64,000 bases of DNA from Aureimonas sp. Leaf427 (GTDB lineage: Bacteria; Pseudomonadota; Alphaproteobacteria; Rhizobiales; Rhizobiaceae). Positions 50,020 to 59,252 of this stretch are shown one piece after another (position 1 is the stretch's first letter; every line of letters starts with the position of its first letter). The position numbers and the translations under genes were made by a program. Location of the stretch: the NCBI RefSeq assembly GCF_001425485.1, contig NZ_LMQW01000001.1, positions 161,016-225,015 on the forward strand, given 5' to 3'. The notes under the pieces are model-generated. The model made no database searches and had not been told where the DNA came from. It was given only the letters and a program-made list of their open reading frames with translations.

Positions 50020-51486
50020 CTACCTCAGCGCGATTTCCGGCACGGTGCGGCGCACGAGGCCCATATCGGCGGCGAAGGCTTCGGTCTCGCGCGCCTGGGC
50101 CTCCGGGTCGGGCAGGCGCAGGATATAGGCGGGGTGGACGGTGACGAGGAGCTTGGTTGCCTCGTCGAGATCGATCAGGCGCGAGCGCGTGTCGCGGATG
50201 GTGACGCTCTTGCCGAGAACGGAGGCGGCCGCCGTCGCGCCGAGCGCGACGATGAGCTTCGGCTTCACGATGTCGCGCTCGATCTCCAGCCAGAAGCGGC
50301 AGGCGCGCACCTCGCCGACATTGGGCTTCTGGTGGATGCGCCGCTTGCCGCGCGGCGTGAACTTGAAGTGCTTCACGGCATTGGTGACGTAGGCCTGCGC
50401 ACGGTCGATGCCGGCCGTCGCCAGCGCCTGGTCGAAGACGCGGCCGGCCGGGCCGATGAAGGGCTCGCCCGCCAGATCCTCCTGGTCGCCTGGCTGCTCG
50501 CCGACGAAGAAGACGGGCGCGTCGTCCGGCCCCTTGCCGAAGACGGTCTGCGTCGCCGGCTCCCAGAGCGGGCAGGCCTTGCACCCCCTCGCCTCCTCGC
50601 GGGCCTCCTCGATCGTCGTCGGCTGGTTGCCCGTCCGGGGCTGCGCTGCGACCCGTGCCATCTCGTCCCGCTCCGCCTGTTTCATGTGGCGGAAACTCGG
50701 CAGGGTCGGCGCGGTTTCCAGCATGCGCCGCGATGCCGCTTCCGCGCCCCGGATCAGCGGCTCGATCAGCTGGGCCTCGGGCAGGTTGTGCCAGTATTTC
50801 TTCGGCATCTCCGCCTGCATCGCCTTCACCTTCAGGCGCGCGGGATTGAAGATCGAGGCATAGTAGGTCAGCCAGAGCGCCTCCATGTCGTCGTCCTTCG
50901 GCCGGTCCTCGACCGAGGCCGGCGGCCCGAAGGTCAGCTCCGCCCCGTCCCAATGGGCCGAACGCTTCGGCGTCAGGATCGACCAGACCATGCCGGTGAA
51001 GCGCCGGACGAAGAAGGGCGCGGTGCGCTCCACGATGTGATGGGTCGGCTCGAACCAGGCGATGTAGTGACGCGTGCCGTCCTCTGTCTCGATCTCGCGA
51101 AACCGGACGAAGGCCTTCATCTTGTGGCTGTCGCGCCGGACCGCCTTGTCCATTTCGACGGCCGCGATCACGTCGCCGTCGGAGGCGACCTCCAGAAGCC
51201 CCTTCTCCGTCTGGAGCCGCCAGAGAAGGCGATAGGCCAGGACGAAGCGCTCGGGATCGGAATGACAGACGACGCGGCCCGCCAGCTCGGGAAAGGCCTT
51301 AGCCACCGTCACGCGACGCTCCGGCTCCGGCGCGCGATCGGGCAGCGGCTCGGCGAAGAGATTGGCCACCTCCTCGCCCACCGCGAAGCTCATCTCCTCC
51401 GGAGGAATGCCGAGCTCCACCGCCGTCCGCGCCGCCTCGCGCCAGCCATCGAAGTCGGCGGGATGGGCGAGGCGGGCGACATACAT
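50020..51486 (-). CDS. UdgX-type uracil-DNA glycosylase fused to DUF4130 domain
   Basis: 488 residues from MYVARLAHPADF. The N-terminal half (about 80-250) is a DUF4130-type domain, and the C-terminal half (about 275-485) a family 4-like uracil-DNA glycosylase. The loop GKRRIHQKPNVGEV identifies UdgX; its histidine here is residue 385 and in the mycobacterial enzyme forms a covalent bond to the abasic sugar. FVGEQPGDQEDLAGEPFIGPAG and VTVHPAYILRL are the uracil-pocket motifs, while CKACPL/CRFW supply cluster cysteines. Usually linked to the radical SAM gene found at 52.7 kb. Confidence 0.9.
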   Translation of the reverse strand: MYVARLAHPADFDGWREAARTAVELGIPPEEMSFAVGEEVANLFAEPLPDRAPEPERRVTVAKAFPELAGRVVCHSDPERFVLAYRLLWRLQTEKGLLEVASDGDVIAAVEMDKAVRRDSHKMKAFVRFREIETEDGTRHYIAWFEPTHHIVERTAPFFVRRFTGMVWSILTPKRSAHWDGAELTFGPPASVEDRPKDDDMEALWLTYYASIFNPARLKVKAMQAEMPKKYWHNLPEAQLIEPLIRGAEAASRRMLETAPTLPSFRHMKQAERDEMARVAAQPRTGNQPTTIEEAREEARGCKACPLWEPATQTVFGKGPDDAPVFFVGEQPGDQEDLAGEPFIGPAGRVFDQALATAGIDRAQAYVTNAVKHFKFTPRGKRRIHQKPNVGEVRACRFWLEIERDIVKPKLIVALGATAAASVLGKSVTIRDTRSRLIDLDEATKLLVTVHPAYILRLPDPEAQARETEAFAADMGLVRRTVPEIALR

Positions 51487-51901
51487 GGCGCATTCCGATG
51501 CGGATGACGGGTTTCCGTCACATGGAACACGGATGTCCGCCCGCAACCGGCGACGGCGTCGCATCGATCGACGGGGGCGGGATGCGACGAGACGACGCCC
51601 GGCTGATCGCAGCGCCGCGGGCGAGGTCGGCGGGACGGTGCGAGAGACGCGACAAGGGTCGAAGCCGGGAGCGGAACGACGGGCACTCGTATCGGGCGCA
51701 TCGGCACGTCGTCCAATCCACATCGCCCAATATCGTCATTTGAAATGACCAAAGGGAGCGCGAGCTTTCGAGGGACTTTCCTTGAATGCAAAGAAGTCTT
51801 CCCCCGTAAATCCGGCCAGAACGACTTGCCTTCCGCGACGTTGCGCCGCACGACTTGCCGCAGGGGAATCGTCGGGTTCGCCGCTGCAATGGGGGTTGCA
51901 C
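51487..51901. promoter_or_regulatory. Divergent udgX-aqpZ intergenic region
   Basis: 415 bases without a convincing gene. GTCATTT-G-AAATGAC (51735-51749) is a 15-bp palindrome and a plausible operator. The stretch around 51715-51800 is A/T-richer. The short frames across it lack homology and coding bias. Confidence 0.4.
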
Positions 51902-52630
51902 ATGATCAGGAAACTCGCCGCCGAGGCTTTCGGCACGTTCTGGCTGGTCTTCGGGGGATGCGGCAGCGCCGTGCTCGCCGCCGGCTTTCCCGAACTCGGC
52001 ATCGCCCTCGCGGGCGTCGCGCTGGCCTTCGGCCTCACCGTGCTTACCATGGCCTATGCCGTCGGCGGCATTTCCGGCGGGCATTTCAACCCGGCCGTCT
52101 CGCTCGGCCTTGCCGCCTCCGGTCGCTTTCCGCTGAGCGAACTCGTTCCCTACTGGATCGCGCAGGTTCTCGGCGGCCTTCTCGGCGCCGCCGTTCTCTA
52201 CGCCATCGCCTCCGGCAAGCCCGACTTCGTGGCCGGCGGCTTCGCCTCCAACGGCTACGGCCTGAACTCGCCGGGCGGCTACAGCCTCGGCGCAGCTTTC
52301 ATCGCCGAATTCGTGCTGACGGCGGGCTTTCTCGTCATCATCCTCGGCTCGACCGCCAAGGCGGCGCCCGCCGGCTTCGCGCCGATCGCCATCGGCCTCG
52401 GCCTGACGCTCATCCACCTCATCTCGATCCCGGTCACGAACACGTCCGTGAACCCCGCCCGCTCGCTGGCGGTCGCGGTCTTCGCCGAAAACGGCGCGCT
52501 CGGCCAGCTCTGGCTCTTCTGGGTCGCGCCGCTCGCCGGCGCCGTCGTCGGCGCCCTCATCTGGCGCTACGTCCTCTCGCCCGGCGAGTCCCCGCGCGGC
52601 ATCGGCGGCGACGACACCAAGGCGCCGTAA
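51902..52630 (+). CDS. aqpZ: Aquaporin Z
   Basis: 242 residues from [24 protein letters not shown]; an upstream extension to 51782 has no homology. Six helices and both half-helix motifs are present: [12 protein letters not shown] (first NPA) and [15 protein letters not shown] (second NPA), with the selectivity-filter arginine in NPAR. A water channel of the plasma membrane. It splits the udgX/radical SAM pair. Confidence 0.96.
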   Translation: MIRKLAAEAFGTFWLVFGGCGSAVLAAGFPELGIALAGVALAFGLTVLTMAYAVGGISGGHFNPAVSLGLAASGRFPLSELVPYWIAQVLGGLLGAAVLYAIASGKPDFVAGGFASNGYGLNSPGGYSLGAAFIAEFVLTAGFLVIILGSTAKAAPAGFAPIAIGLGLTLIHLISIPVTNTSVNPARSLAVAVFAENGALGQLWLFWVAPLAGAVVGALIWRYVLSPGESPRGIGGDDTKAP

Positions 52631-52654
52631 ACCGCGACGGTCCGACGGACCACG

Positions 52655-52682
52655 ATGCGGCGGCTGGAAACGGCCGCCGCAT
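52655..52682. terminator. Hairpin between aqpZ and the radical SAM gene
   Basis: 10-bp stem ATGCGGCGGC (52655-52664)/GCCGCCGCAT (52673-52682), loop TGGAAACG, between convergent genes and two bases from the radical SAM stop. Confidence 0.6.
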
Positions 52683-52683
52683 T

Positions 52684-53928
52684 CTAGAAAAGGCTGAGTT
52701 GCTGCGCCGGCTTCGGCCTCGGCATGAAGTCGAGCTTCAGGTCGGCCTTGTCGGTCAGCCCGCCCGGCGTCCAGTCGAGCGCGGTCAGGAACGGGCGCAC
52801 CTTGGCGATGGACTGGCAGAGCTTGGCGACGTCGTCGAGCCGCAGCGTGCGATGGCGGCGCGTCGAGAGGATGCGCTTCACCGCCTTGGTGCCGAGGCCG
52901 GGCACGCGCAGCAGCATCTCCTGATCCGCCTTGTTGACGTCGACGGGGAAGCGCTCGCGGTGCTTCAGCGCCCAGGCGAGCTTCGGATCGATGGAAAGGT
53001 CCAGCATCCCGTCCTCGCCCCCGGAAACGATCTCGCCGCGATCGAAACCGTAGAAGCGCATCAGCCAGTCCGCCTGATAGAGCCGGTGCTCGCGCATCAT
53101 CGGCGGCTTCTGCAGCGGCAGGCGCGAGGAGGCGTCCGGGATCGGCGAGAAGGCGGAATAGTAGACCCGCTTCAGCTGATAATTCCCGTAGAGATTCTCC
53201 GAACGGCCGAGAATCGCGTCGTCGTCGGAGGCATCCGCGCCGATGATCATCTGCGTCGATTGCCCCGCGGGCGAGAAGCGTTTCGGCTTGGCGCGATCCT
53301 TCGCCTCGCCCTTGTGCTCCTCGATCTTGGCGCGCAGGTGCCCCATCGAGCGCCGGATGTCGCGCGGGTCCTTCTCGGGCGCGAGCGAGGTCAGCGAGAT
53401 GTCGGTGGGCAGCTCGATGTTGATCGACAGGCGGTCCGCGAAGAGGCCGGCCGATTCGATGAGGGCGGGCGAGGCGTCGGGGATCGTCTTCAGGTGGATA
53501 TAGCCGGAAAAGTTCTCCTCCATGCGCAGCTTGCGCGCGATTTCCACCATCTGCTCCATCGTGTGATCGGAGTTCTGGATGATGCCGGAGGAAAGGAAGA
53601 GCCCCTCGATATAGTTGCGCTTGTAGAACTCCATCGTCAGCTTCACGACCTCCGCCGGCGTGAAGCGGGCCCGCGCGACGTTCGAGGAGGAGCGGTTCAC
53701 GCAGTAGATGCAGTCGTAGATGCAGAAGTTCGTCATCAGGATCTTCAGGAGCGAGATGCACCGCCCGTCCGGCGCATAGGCGTGGCAGATGCCCGAACCC
53801 TCCGTCGATCCGATGCCCTTGGTCTTCTCCGACGACCGCCGCACCGTTCCGCTCGACGCGCAGGACGCATCGTATTTCGCCGCGTCGCTGAGGATCGCGA
53901 GCTTGTCCATAAGCGTCATCTTGGCCAT
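52684..53928 (-). CDS. Putative DNA modification/repair radical SAM protein
   Basis: 414 residues from MAKMTLMDKLAILSDAAKYDASCASSG. The radical SAM cluster CxxxCxxC is C69-C73-C76 in NFCIYDCIYCVNRSSSN. The C terminus contains a helix-hairpin-helix DNA-binding motif (NKADQEMLLRVPGLGTKAVKRIL). This family is typically encoded beside UdgX and DUF4130 genes and is believed to act on DNA, but its chemistry is not established. Ends in QQLSLF, a beta-clamp-like tail. Confidence 0.88.
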   Translation of the reverse strand: MAKMTLMDKLAILSDAAKYDASCASSGTVRRSSEKTKGIGSTEGSGICHAYAPDGRCISLLKILMTNFCIYDCIYCVNRSSSNVARARFTPAEVVKLTMEFYKRNYIEGLFLSSGIIQNSDHTMEQMVEIARKLRMEENFSGYIHLKTIPDASPALIESAGLFADRLSINIELPTDISLTSLAPEKDPRDIRRSMGHLRAKIEEHKGEAKDRAKPKRFSPAGQSTQMIIGADASDDDAILGRSENLYGNYQLKRVYYSAFSPIPDASSRLPLQKPPMMREHRLYQADWLMRFYGFDRGEIVSGGEDGMLDLSIDPKLAWALKHRERFPVDVNKADQEMLLRVPGLGTKAVKRILSTRRHRTLRLDDVAKLCQSIAKVRPFLTALDWTPGGLTDKADLKLDFMPRPKPAQQLSLF

Positions 53929-54166
53929 GGGCAGGATATAGCGTTCGCCCTCCGTTCCGCCCACCCTCCAGGGCGCCGGGGATGTGGAAAGGCGCCGCGG
54001 AGGCTGTGACGGATTGCCGCCCGGCACTTCACGCCCGGCCGTTCGCGATCATGAATTCGCGGCAAGGAATGGAACGCTCGCCTCACGCCATCCATTGGAA
54101 CCGCGCAGGGACAGACCGGCCGCCTCGCCTTGGGCGGGGCCAAGCCATTGGAGGACTGAGCTTTTC

Positions 54167-54583
54167 ATGAAGATGCTGATCAAGGCCGTGACGACCTTCG
54201 CCGTCGTCGCGACGAGCTTCGTCTCGATCGCCCCGACGCCCGCCGAGGCGCAAGGGTTCCGCGAGCGCCAGCGCTATGTCGAGCGCTACTGCGCCCGCAA
54301 CCCGCGCGACCGCGACTGCCGCGACTTTCGCCGCGACGCCCGCCGTTGGGACAACGGCCGCTACCAGCGCTTTGCCCGCGACCGACGCGACATCCGGCGC
54401 GACGCAACAGCCGCGGCGATCTTCGGCCTCGCCGCCGGCGCCATTGCGGGAGCCGCCGCCGCGAACAACGGCGGCAACGACCGCAACCACGTCCAGCGCT
54501 GCCTGAACCGCTACCGCTCCTACGATCCGCAGACCGACACGTTCCTCGGCAATGACGGCCGCCGTCGGGCCTGCAATCTCTGA
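54167..54583 (+). CDS. BA14K-like small secreted protein
   Basis: 138 residues from MKMLIKAVTTFAVVATSFVSI with GGAGG upstream. A signal peptide ends near PAEAQG. The middle is very rich in Arg/Asp/Tyr; a hydrophobic segment (IFGLAAGAIAGAAAAN) follows. The C-terminal HVQRCLNRYRSYDPQTDTFLGNDGRRRACNL is the BA14K signature seen in Brucella and relatives. Role unclear; possible lectin-like or envelope function. Confidence 0.82.
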   Translation: MKMLIKAVTTFAVVATSFVSIAPTPAEAQGFRERQRYVERYCARNPRDRDCRDFRRDARRWDNGRYQRFARDRRDIRRDATAAAIFGLAAGAIAGAAAANNGGNDRNHVQRCLNRYRSYDPQTDTFLGNDGRRRACNL

Positions 54584-54601
54584 CGATTCGACGATGAGAA
54601 A

Positions 54602-54636
54602 AGCCGGCCGGTGCGGATGCATCGGCCGGCTCTTTC
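54602..54636 (+). terminator. Rho-independent terminator of the BA14K-like gene
   Basis: AGCCGGCCGGTGC pairs with GCATCGGCCGGCT (one G-T wobble) around GGAT, followed by CTTTCGTAT. Located about 20 bases after the stop. Confidence 0.75.
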
Positions 54637-54681
54637 GTATGCGGACGGTGGGCGGTTCAGGCGGAAAGGCAGGGCGCCAAG

Positions 54682-54814
54682 CCCCCTCATCCCCTACCGG
54701 ACCTTCTCCCCGAAGGGGGAGAAGAACGAGCTTTCGACCGTCACGACCGCCATCCGTTTCTGGCAATGCTTCTTCTCCCCTCCGGGGAGAAGGTCGCGGC
54801 AGCGGGATGAGGGG
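54682..54814. repeat. RIME-like intergenic mosaic repeat, copy D
   Basis: Left part 54682-54724 (CCCCCTCATCCCC...CCTTCTCCCC-GAAGGGGGAGAAG), right part 54769-54814 (CTTCTTCTCCCC-TCC-GGGGAGAAG then GTCGCGGCAGCGGGATGAGG), in inverse orientation, with about 45 unrelated bases between. The right text is the same as in copy B. Located between convergent BA14K and coxM genes. Confidence 0.75.
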
Positions 54815-54845
54815 CGACGCGCCGCAGCGCTCTCCGCTCTTATTC

Positions 54846-55655
54846 TCACCCCTGCCCGATCGCCTTCTTCACCGCCCGCTTCGTCACGACCTTCACGAGG
54901 TTCGCGCGATAGGAGGCCGAGCCGTGGAGGTCGGACAGCATGTTGTCCTCCGGCACCGACAGGCCATCCAGCGCCGCCGCGTCGAAGCTCGACGAGAGCG
55001 CCGCCTCGGCCTCCGTCCAGCGATAGGCGCCGCCCTGGCCGGCGCCCGTCACGCCGATGCGCGCCTCGCCGCCGCGCCGCGCCGCGAAGACCGCGCACAT
55101 CGCATAGCGCGAGGCGGGGTTGCGGAACTTCTCGTAGCCCGAAGCATCGGGCGCCTCGAAGGACACGCCGGTGACGATCTCGCCGTCGCCGAGAGCGGTT
55201 TCGAACATGCCGAGGAAGAACTCGTCGGCCGAATAGCTGCCCTTGTCCGTGTGAACCGTCGCGCTGAGCGCCAGGAGCGCGGCGGGATAGTCGGCGGCGG
55301 GGTCGAAATTGGCGACCGAGCCACCGATCGTCCCCATGTGGCGCACGGCGGGATCGCCGATCACGCTGGCGAGATAGTGGAAGCCGGGGGCGATCGCCTC
55401 CATGCCCTTGTGGGCCGCGATCTCGGCATGGGTCGTGCCGCCGCCGATCTTCACCGACCGGCCGGAAACCTCGATCCCGGTCTTCAGTTCCGCGACATGG
55501 CGAAGGTCCACGAGATCGGACGGCGCGGCGAGCCGCTGCTTCATCGTCGGGATCAGCGTCATCCCGCCGCCGAGATATTTCGCATCCGCGCCGCCCGATA
55601 GAAGCGAAGCGGCTTCGGCGAGCGAGGTTGGGCGGTGGTACTGGGTCTCGTACAT
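54846..55655 (-). CDS. coxM: CO dehydrogenase-family medium (FAD) subunit
   Basis: 269 residues. Carries electrons from the Fe-S subunit to FAD. Motifs: KYLGGGMTLIPTMKQRL and TIGGSVANFDPAADYPAALLAL, the two FAD-binding glycine motifs of this family. Last gene of the coxS-L-M order, 121 bases after coxL. Confidence 0.93.
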   Translation of the reverse strand: MYETQYHRPTSLAEAASLLSGGADAKYLGGGMTLIPTMKQRLAAPSDLVDLRHVAELKTGIEVSGRSVKIGGGTTHAEIAAHKGMEAIAPGFHYLASVIGDPAVRHMGTIGGSVANFDPAADYPAALLALSATVHTDKGSYSADEFFLGMFETALGDGEIVTGVSFEAPDASGYEKFRNPASRYAMCAVFAARRGGEARIGVTGAGQGGAYRWTEAEAALSSSFDAAALDGLSVPEDNMLSDLHGSASYRANLVKVVTKRAVKKAIGQG

Positions 55656-55776
55656 GGAAGAGGTCCTTGTCTGGCGGGCCGGGTCTTCGTCACCGCTGGA
55701 GCGATGGAGCCGCGCGGCCGGTTGAGCTTTGAATTGCGGACCGGCCGGATGCTTTCACCCGGCCGGCTCGGGACGA

Positions 55777-58122
55777 TCAGGAGGCCGCGTTCAGCGCCTT
55801 CCACACCTTTTCCGGCGTCGCCGGCATGGAAAGGTCGTTGTTGCCGATCGCATCGGTGATCGCGTTGATGACGGCCGGCGGCGAGCCGATCGCGCCGGCC
55901 TCGCCGCAGCCCTTGATGCCGAGCGGGTTCGACGGCGAAAGCGTTTCCGTCGTCGAGACCTGGATCATCGGCAGGCTGGAGGCGCGCGGCATGGCGTAGT
56001 CCATGTAGGACGCCGTCACGAGCTGGCCGGTGTCGTCGTAGACCGTGCCTTCCAGAAGCGCCTGCCCGATGCCCTGCGCGACGCCGCCATGGACCTGGCC
56101 CTCGACGATCATCGGGTTGATCACCCGGCCGAAATCGTCGGCGGCGATGAACTGGATGATCTCGGTCGCGCCCGTATCGGCATCCACCTCGACCTCGCAG
56201 ATGTAGCAGCCGGCCGGGAAGGTGAAGTTCTGCGGATCGTAGAACGCGCCTTCCTTGAGGCCGGGCTCCATCCCGTCCGGCAGCTTGTGGCCGGTATAGG
56301 CGTTGAGCGCCACCTCGTGCCAGGCGAGCTTCTTGTCCGTCCCCTTCACGCGCACTTCGCCGTTGGCGATCTCGATGTCGCCCTCGTCGGCCTCCAGCAG
56401 ATGGGCCGCGATCTTCTTGGCCTTGGCCTCCACCTTGTCGAGCGCCTTGACGATGGCCGACATGCCCACCGCGCCGGAGCGCGAGCCGTAGGTGCCCATG
56501 CCGAACTGCACCTTGTCGGTGTCGCCGTGGATCACCTGGACACTGTCGATGGGCAGGCCGAAGCGCTCGGCGATCAGCTGGGAGAAGGTCGTCTCGTGGC
56601 CCTGGCCGTGGCTGTGCGAGCCGGTGAGGATCTCGACGGTGCCGACCGGATTGACCCGAACCTCCGCCGATTCCCAGAGACCGACGCCCGCGCCGAGCGA
56701 GCCGACGGCCTTGGACGGCGCGATGCCGCAGGCCTCGATATAGCAGCTCATGCCGAGGCCGCGCAGCTTTCCGTGCTTGGCCGCTTCCGTCCGGCGCGCC
56801 GGGAAGCCGTCGACGTCGGCCGCCTTCATGGCGGCATCGAGCGAGGCGTCGAAGTCGCCGGCGTCGTAATTCATGATGACGGGCGTCTGGTGCGGGAAGG
56901 AGCGGATGAAGTTCTTCCGGCGGAACTCGGACGGCGACAGCCCGAGCTCGCGCGCCGCCGTCTCGATCGTGCGCTCGACCACGTAGGTCGCCTCCGGCCG
57001 CCCTGCCCCGCGATAGGCGTCCACCGCCACCGTGTTCGTGTAGACGGCCCGCACGTTCGCGTGGATGGCGGGAATGTCGTACTGGCCGGAGAGCAGCGTC
57101 GCGTAGAGATAGGTCGGCGTCGCCGAGGAGAAGAGCGACATGTAGGCGCCCAGATTGGCGATCGTGTCGACCTTCAGCCCGAGGATCTTGTGATCCGCGT
57201 CGATCGCCATCTCGACCTCCGTCACATGGTCGCGGCCATGCGCGTCGGTCAGGAAGGCCTCCGTCCGGTCGCTCGTCCACTTCACGGGAACGCCGGTCTT
57301 CTTGGAGGCCCAAAGGCAGACGATCTCTTCGGGATAGATGTAGATCTTCGAGCCGAACCCGCCGCCGACATCGGGCGCGATGACGCGCAGCTTGTGCTCG
57401 GGCGCGACATTGTAGAAGGCGCTCATCACGAGCCGGGCGACATGCGGGTTCTGCGACGTCGTCCAGCAGGTGTAGTGCTCCTCGGCTGGGTCGTAGAGGC
57501 CGAGCGCGGCGCGCGGCTCCATCGCGTTCGGCACGAGGCGGTTGTTGACGATGTGGAGCTTGGTGACGTGCGCGGCCTTGGCGAAGGCGGCCTCGGTCGC
57601 CGCCTTGTCGCCGATCTCCCAGTCGAAGATGAGATTGCCGGGCGCTTCGGGGTGGAGCTGCGGCGCGCCGGGCTCGAGCGCCTTCACCGCCTCGACCACG
57701 GCGGGCAGCTCGCTATAGGCGACCTCGACGGCCTCCGCCGCGTCGCGCGCCTGCGCCTTGGTCTCGGCCACGACCACCGCGACGGCCTGTCCGACATGGC
57801 GCACCGTCCCGACGGCCAACGCCGGCCAAGCGCCCATCTTCATGGGCGAGCCGTCCTTGGAATTCACCGCCCAGCCGCAGATGAGATTGCCAATCCCGTC
57901 CGCCTGCAGCTCGGCGCCGGTGAGGATTCCGATCACGCCCGGCATGGCCTTGGCGGCGGAACTGTCGATCGAGGAGAAGGTGGCGTGGGCATGCGGCGAG
58001 CGCACGAAGGCGGCATATTTCATGCCGGGCACCGTCATGTCGTCGACGTAGCGCCCCCGTCCCGTGATGAACCGCTTGTCTTCCTTGCGCAGAACGCTCG
58101 CGCCGATGCCTTCGATACCCAT
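55777..58122 (-). CDS. coxL: CO dehydrogenase-family large (molybdenum) subunit, form II
   Basis: 781 residues from [28 protein letters not shown]; the start is set by GGGAGG upstream, and the longer frame crosses hairpins. The active-site loop is AYRGAGR at residues 369-375, the form II motif (form I has AYRCSFR). Other features are [30 protein letters not shown] and the cofactor-binding [21 protein letters not shown]. Form II enzymes bind the molybdenum cytosine dinucleotide; CO as the true substrate is disputed. Confidence 0.93.
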   Translation of the reverse strand: MGIEGIGASVLRKEDKRFITGRGRYVDDMTVPGMKYAAFVRSPHAHATFSSIDSSAAKAMPGVIGILTGAELQADGIGNLICGWAVNSKDGSPMKMGAWPALAVGTVRHVGQAVAVVVAETKAQARDAAEAVEVAYSELPAVVEAVKALEPGAPQLHPEAPGNLIFDWEIGDKAATEAAFAKAAHVTKLHIVNNRLVPNAMEPRAALGLYDPAEEHYTCWTTSQNPHVARLVMSAFYNVAPEHKLRVIAPDVGGGFGSKIYIYPEEIVCLWASKKTGVPVKWTSDRTEAFLTDAHGRDHVTEVEMAIDADHKILGLKVDTIANLGAYMSLFSSATPTYLYATLLSGQYDIPAIHANVRAVYTNTVAVDAYRGAGRPEATYVVERTIETAARELGLSPSEFRRKNFIRSFPHQTPVIMNYDAGDFDASLDAAMKAADVDGFPARRTEAAKHGKLRGLGMSCYIEACGIAPSKAVGSLGAGVGLWESAEVRVNPVGTVEILTGSHSHGQGHETTFSQLIAERFGLPIDSVQVIHGDTDKVQFGMGTYGSRSGAVGMSAIVKALDKVEAKAKKIAAHLLEADEGDIEIANGEVRVKGTDKKLAWHEVALNAYTGHKLPDGMEPGLKEGAFYDPQNFTFPAGCYICEVEVDADTGATEIIQFIAADDFGRVINPMIVEGQVHGGVAQGIGQALLEGTVYDDTGQLVTASYMDYAMPRASSLPMIQVSTTETLSPSNPLGIKGCGEAGAIGSPPAVINAITDAIGNNDLSMPATPEKVWKALNAAS

Positions 58123-58256
58123 GCCTGCAACCTCCCGGAGTTCAGTCCCCGCGGGTGGCGGCCGTTTGTCGGCGCTCGCCCCGCTTCGGATACGATCGTT
58201 GTCGTCTGGCTTTATACCAACGGCCGAGAATGCTGACGCATCCGGCCGTTGAAGAA

Positions 58257-58299
58257 TTGCGAATGTCTCAATTGCATCAAAGGCTTGAGACATTCGCAA
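58257..58299. other. Strong hairpin in the coxS-coxL gap
   Basis: Perfect 15-bp inverted repeat TTGCGAATGTCTCAA (58257-58271)/TTGAGACATTCGCAA (58285-58299), loop of 13. No T-run, so not a standard terminator. Confidence 0.65.
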
Positions 58300-58336
58300 G
58301 CGGAATACCGCGAGTCATTTTCAATGCCTCTCGGTA

Positions 58337-58345
<9 letters not shown>
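58300..58345. other. Second hairpin, overlapping the coxS stop
   Basis: GCGGAATACCG (58300-58310) pairs with CGGTATTATTCCGC (58332-58345) with three unpaired bases (TAT or ATT). It directly abuts the first hairpin and includes the coxS TAA. Confidence 0.5.
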
Positions 58346-58831
<486 letters not shown>

Positions 58832-59252
58832 CTACGTCCTCCCGTCGTCATCGGGCGGGCCGGGTGGCCGCGATACGGTCCCTTGGCTCCTGCCCTTCAA
58901 GTCCGTGGCGAAGGTCGTGGCAGCCTTCGCGTCGGGGCGGAGATTGCAACTTGGCCCGGGGATCGTCCAGCGGTTTCTAGAACTATTCCATGCGACGAAG
59001 GGCGCAGGTCCGACCCCCTTGGCGTTTGCTCCGAGCCGCCGGGACGTTAGCCGCCTGTGTCACTCGGGAGGCACAGGGCGCCGGGGGAATGACCGAAATC
59101 ACAATGAGGTCAGCTTCGCGCAGGCAAGTGCGGTTGTTATTTCAAACTTTACCCGCATCCTTAAGGCTCTCTTCGAAGAAGCGGGCCGGACCGACGTCGT
59201 CCCTCCCGTTCCGAGAGGCGAACCCTTCCAAGGGTTTGGAAATGACGATGCC
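58832..59252. promoter_or_regulatory. Divergent coxS-tamA intergenic region
   Basis: 421 bases with no gene I can support. It should hold the cox promoter (minus strand) and the tamA promoter. A short hairpin AACCCTT-CC-AAGGGTT (59221-59236), overlapping TTCCAA-GGGT-TTGGAA (59226-59241), lies right before the tamA start. The frame runs open leftward from tamA but without homology. Confidence 0.4.

Noticed and set aside
58123-58299. N-terminal extension of coxL by 59 residues
   Set aside because: It crosses the strong hairpin, lacks family similarity, and a good ribosome site precedes the internal ATG at 58122.
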